Source of the DNA: Nocardioidaceae bacterium
GTDB lineage: Bacteria; Actinomycetota; Actinomycetes; Propionibacteriales; Nocardioidaceae
Assembly: GCA_020438665.1 (NCBI GenBank)
Contig: JAGQUE010000086.1
Location: 4,953-11,636 of the forward strand
Length of the DNA: 6,684 bases
Direction: 5' to 3'
Shown: piece after piece, positions 5,863 to 6,684 of the stretch
Layout: every line of letters begins with the position of its first letter
Numbering within the stretch: the stretch's first letter is position 1
Translations under genes and position numbers: made by a program
Notes under the pieces: model-generated
Databases searched by the model: none
The model's input: the letters and a program-made list of their open reading frames with translations, nothing else
What the model was told of the DNA's origin: nothing

Positions 5863-6684
5863 TCAGTCGCTCAGTCGCGCACCCGTCTCGGTGTCGAAGA
5901 CATGCACGTTGTTGGGGTCGGTCATCAGGTGGATCACGTCGCCCTTGTGCACCGAGTCCCGCGCGCTGACGCGCACGATGATGGTGCTGGGAGCGCCCTC
6001 GACGTCGGTGGTGCCATAGACGAAGCCGTCGGCCCCGAGCTCCTCGACAACGGTGACCTTGACGGGAAGACCACCCTGCTCAGCACTCACGAGCCGCCAG
6101 GCCTCGGGCCGGACACCGATGGTGATGTCGCCCTTCATCTTCTGGGCGGCAGCCTGGTCGACCGGTGCCTCATAGCCGCCGATCATCGCCTTGCCATTGG
6201 CTGCCGTGGCCTCGATGAGGTTCATCTGCGGCGAGCCGATGAAGCCGGCGACGAACAGGTTGACCGGCTTGTCATAGAGCTTGAGCGGGCTGTCCACCTG
6301 CTGGAGGAGGCCGTCCTTCATGACCGCCACGCGGTCGCCCATCGTCATGGCCTCGATCTGGTCGTGCGTGACATAGACGGTCGTGACACCGAGGTCGGCC
6401 TGGAGCTTGGCGATGTCGGTGCGGGTCTGCACGCGCATCTTGGCGTCGAGGTTGGACAGCGGCTCGTCCATGCAGAACACCTGGGGACTCCGGACGATCG
6501 CCCGACCCATGGCCACACGCTGACGCTGACCACCGGAGAGCGCCTTGGGCTTGCGAGCGAGATATTCGGTGAGGCCCAGGATCTTGGCGGCCTCCTCGAC
6601 CCGACGCTGCCGCTCCTCCGCAGGCACCTTGGCCATCTTGAGGGCGAAGGCCATGTTGTCGGCCACCGTCATGTGGGGGTAGAG
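5863..6684 (-). CDS. ugpC: Sugar ABC transporter ATP-binding protein, MsiK/UgpC/MalK type (C-terminal 273 residues)
   Basis: The nucleotide-binding subunit of a CUT1-type carbohydrate importer, cut by the right window edge. About 85-100 N-terminal residues, including Walker A and the Q-loop glutamine, are missing. An internal ATG at 6672 is not the start, because the reading frame stays open to the edge and begins with the conserved LYPHMTV. Using visible numbering, the ABC signature LSGGQRQRV is at 49-57, Walker B VFCMDEP at 69-75 (D73, E74), the D-loop SNLD at 77-80 and the H-loop histidine of VTHDQ at 107. The C-terminal regulatory/TOBE region starts near FIGSPQMNLIEA (138-149). DGLLQQVDSP and DKPVNLFVAGFIGSP strongly resemble Streptomyces MsiK, an ATPase shared by several sugar importers. 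No permease or binding-protein gene is visible on the downstream side, consistent with a stand-alone shared ATPase, but upstream genes are unseen. ugpC is the commonly used database name and does not prove glycerol-3-phosphate transport. Confidence 0.92.
   Translation of the reverse strand, partial: LYPHMTVADNMAFALKMAKVPAEERQRRVEEAAKILGLTEYLARKPKALSGGQRQRVAMGRAIVRSPQVFCMDEPLSNLDAKMRVQTRTDIAKLQADLGVTTVYVTHDQIEAMTMGDRVAVMKDGLLQQVDSPLKLYDKPVNLFVAGFIGSPQMNLIEATAANGKAMIGGYEAPVDQAAAQKMKGDITIGVRPEAWRLVSAEQGGLPVKVTVVEELGADGFVYGTTDVEGAPSTIIVRVSARDSVHKGDVIHLMTDPNNVHVFDTETGARLSD

Noticed and set aside
1..6684. Search for tRNA, rRNA, riboswitch, CRISPR repeats, insertion sequence ends, toxin-antitoxin pairs or phage genes.
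   Set aside because: None was seen. Nearly all sequence is accounted for by eight housekeeping or metabolic genes with short gaps.

Overview
This window looks like ordinary chromosome from a high-GC Gram-positive (actinobacterial) organism. It has very high GC, strongly G/C-ending codons, and the ispH / xseA-xseB / DUF4245 / glpX neighbourhood typical of Actinobacteria. A Nocardioidaceae-like member (order Propionibacteriales) is my best guess, but nothing here proves the family. There is no mobile element, CRISPR array, RNA gene or phage signature, and coding density is very high. No stretch over about 95 bases lacks a gene.

Layout, left to right. The 5' end of ispH (isoprenoid synthesis) runs leftward off the window from base 360. 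Divergent to it, after an 80-base promoter region, lies the overlapping pair xseA-xseB (exodeoxyribonuclease VII). A small membrane-anchored DUF4245 protein follows on the minus strand, converging on xseB. Divergent to that, across only 36 bases, is an ArsB/NhaD-type ion permease. Next are glpX (class II fructose-1,6-bisphosphatase) and an alpha/beta hydrolase, probably co-transcribed. A perfect 16-bp hairpin then separates the hydrolase from a convergent MsiK/UgpC-type sugar ABC ATPase, whose N-terminus lies beyond the right edge.

The genes are mostly independent housekeeping functions: isoprenoid precursors, DNA repair, gluconeogenesis and sugar import. They share an expression style. The genes that appear to open transcription units have no Shine-Dalgarno but carry a TANNNT-like -10 hexamer 6-7 bases before the start codon, suggesting leaderless mRNAs. 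The downstream genes xseB and the hydrolase carry AGGAG sites.

I found no evidence of a new multi-gene system. The points most worth a second look are the leaderless pattern, an unexpected preference for the Tyr codon TAT in an otherwise C-ending codon set, the compressed divergent promoter between DUF4245 and the permease, and two genes (permease and hydrolase) that seem to vary from the commonly conserved neighbourhood.
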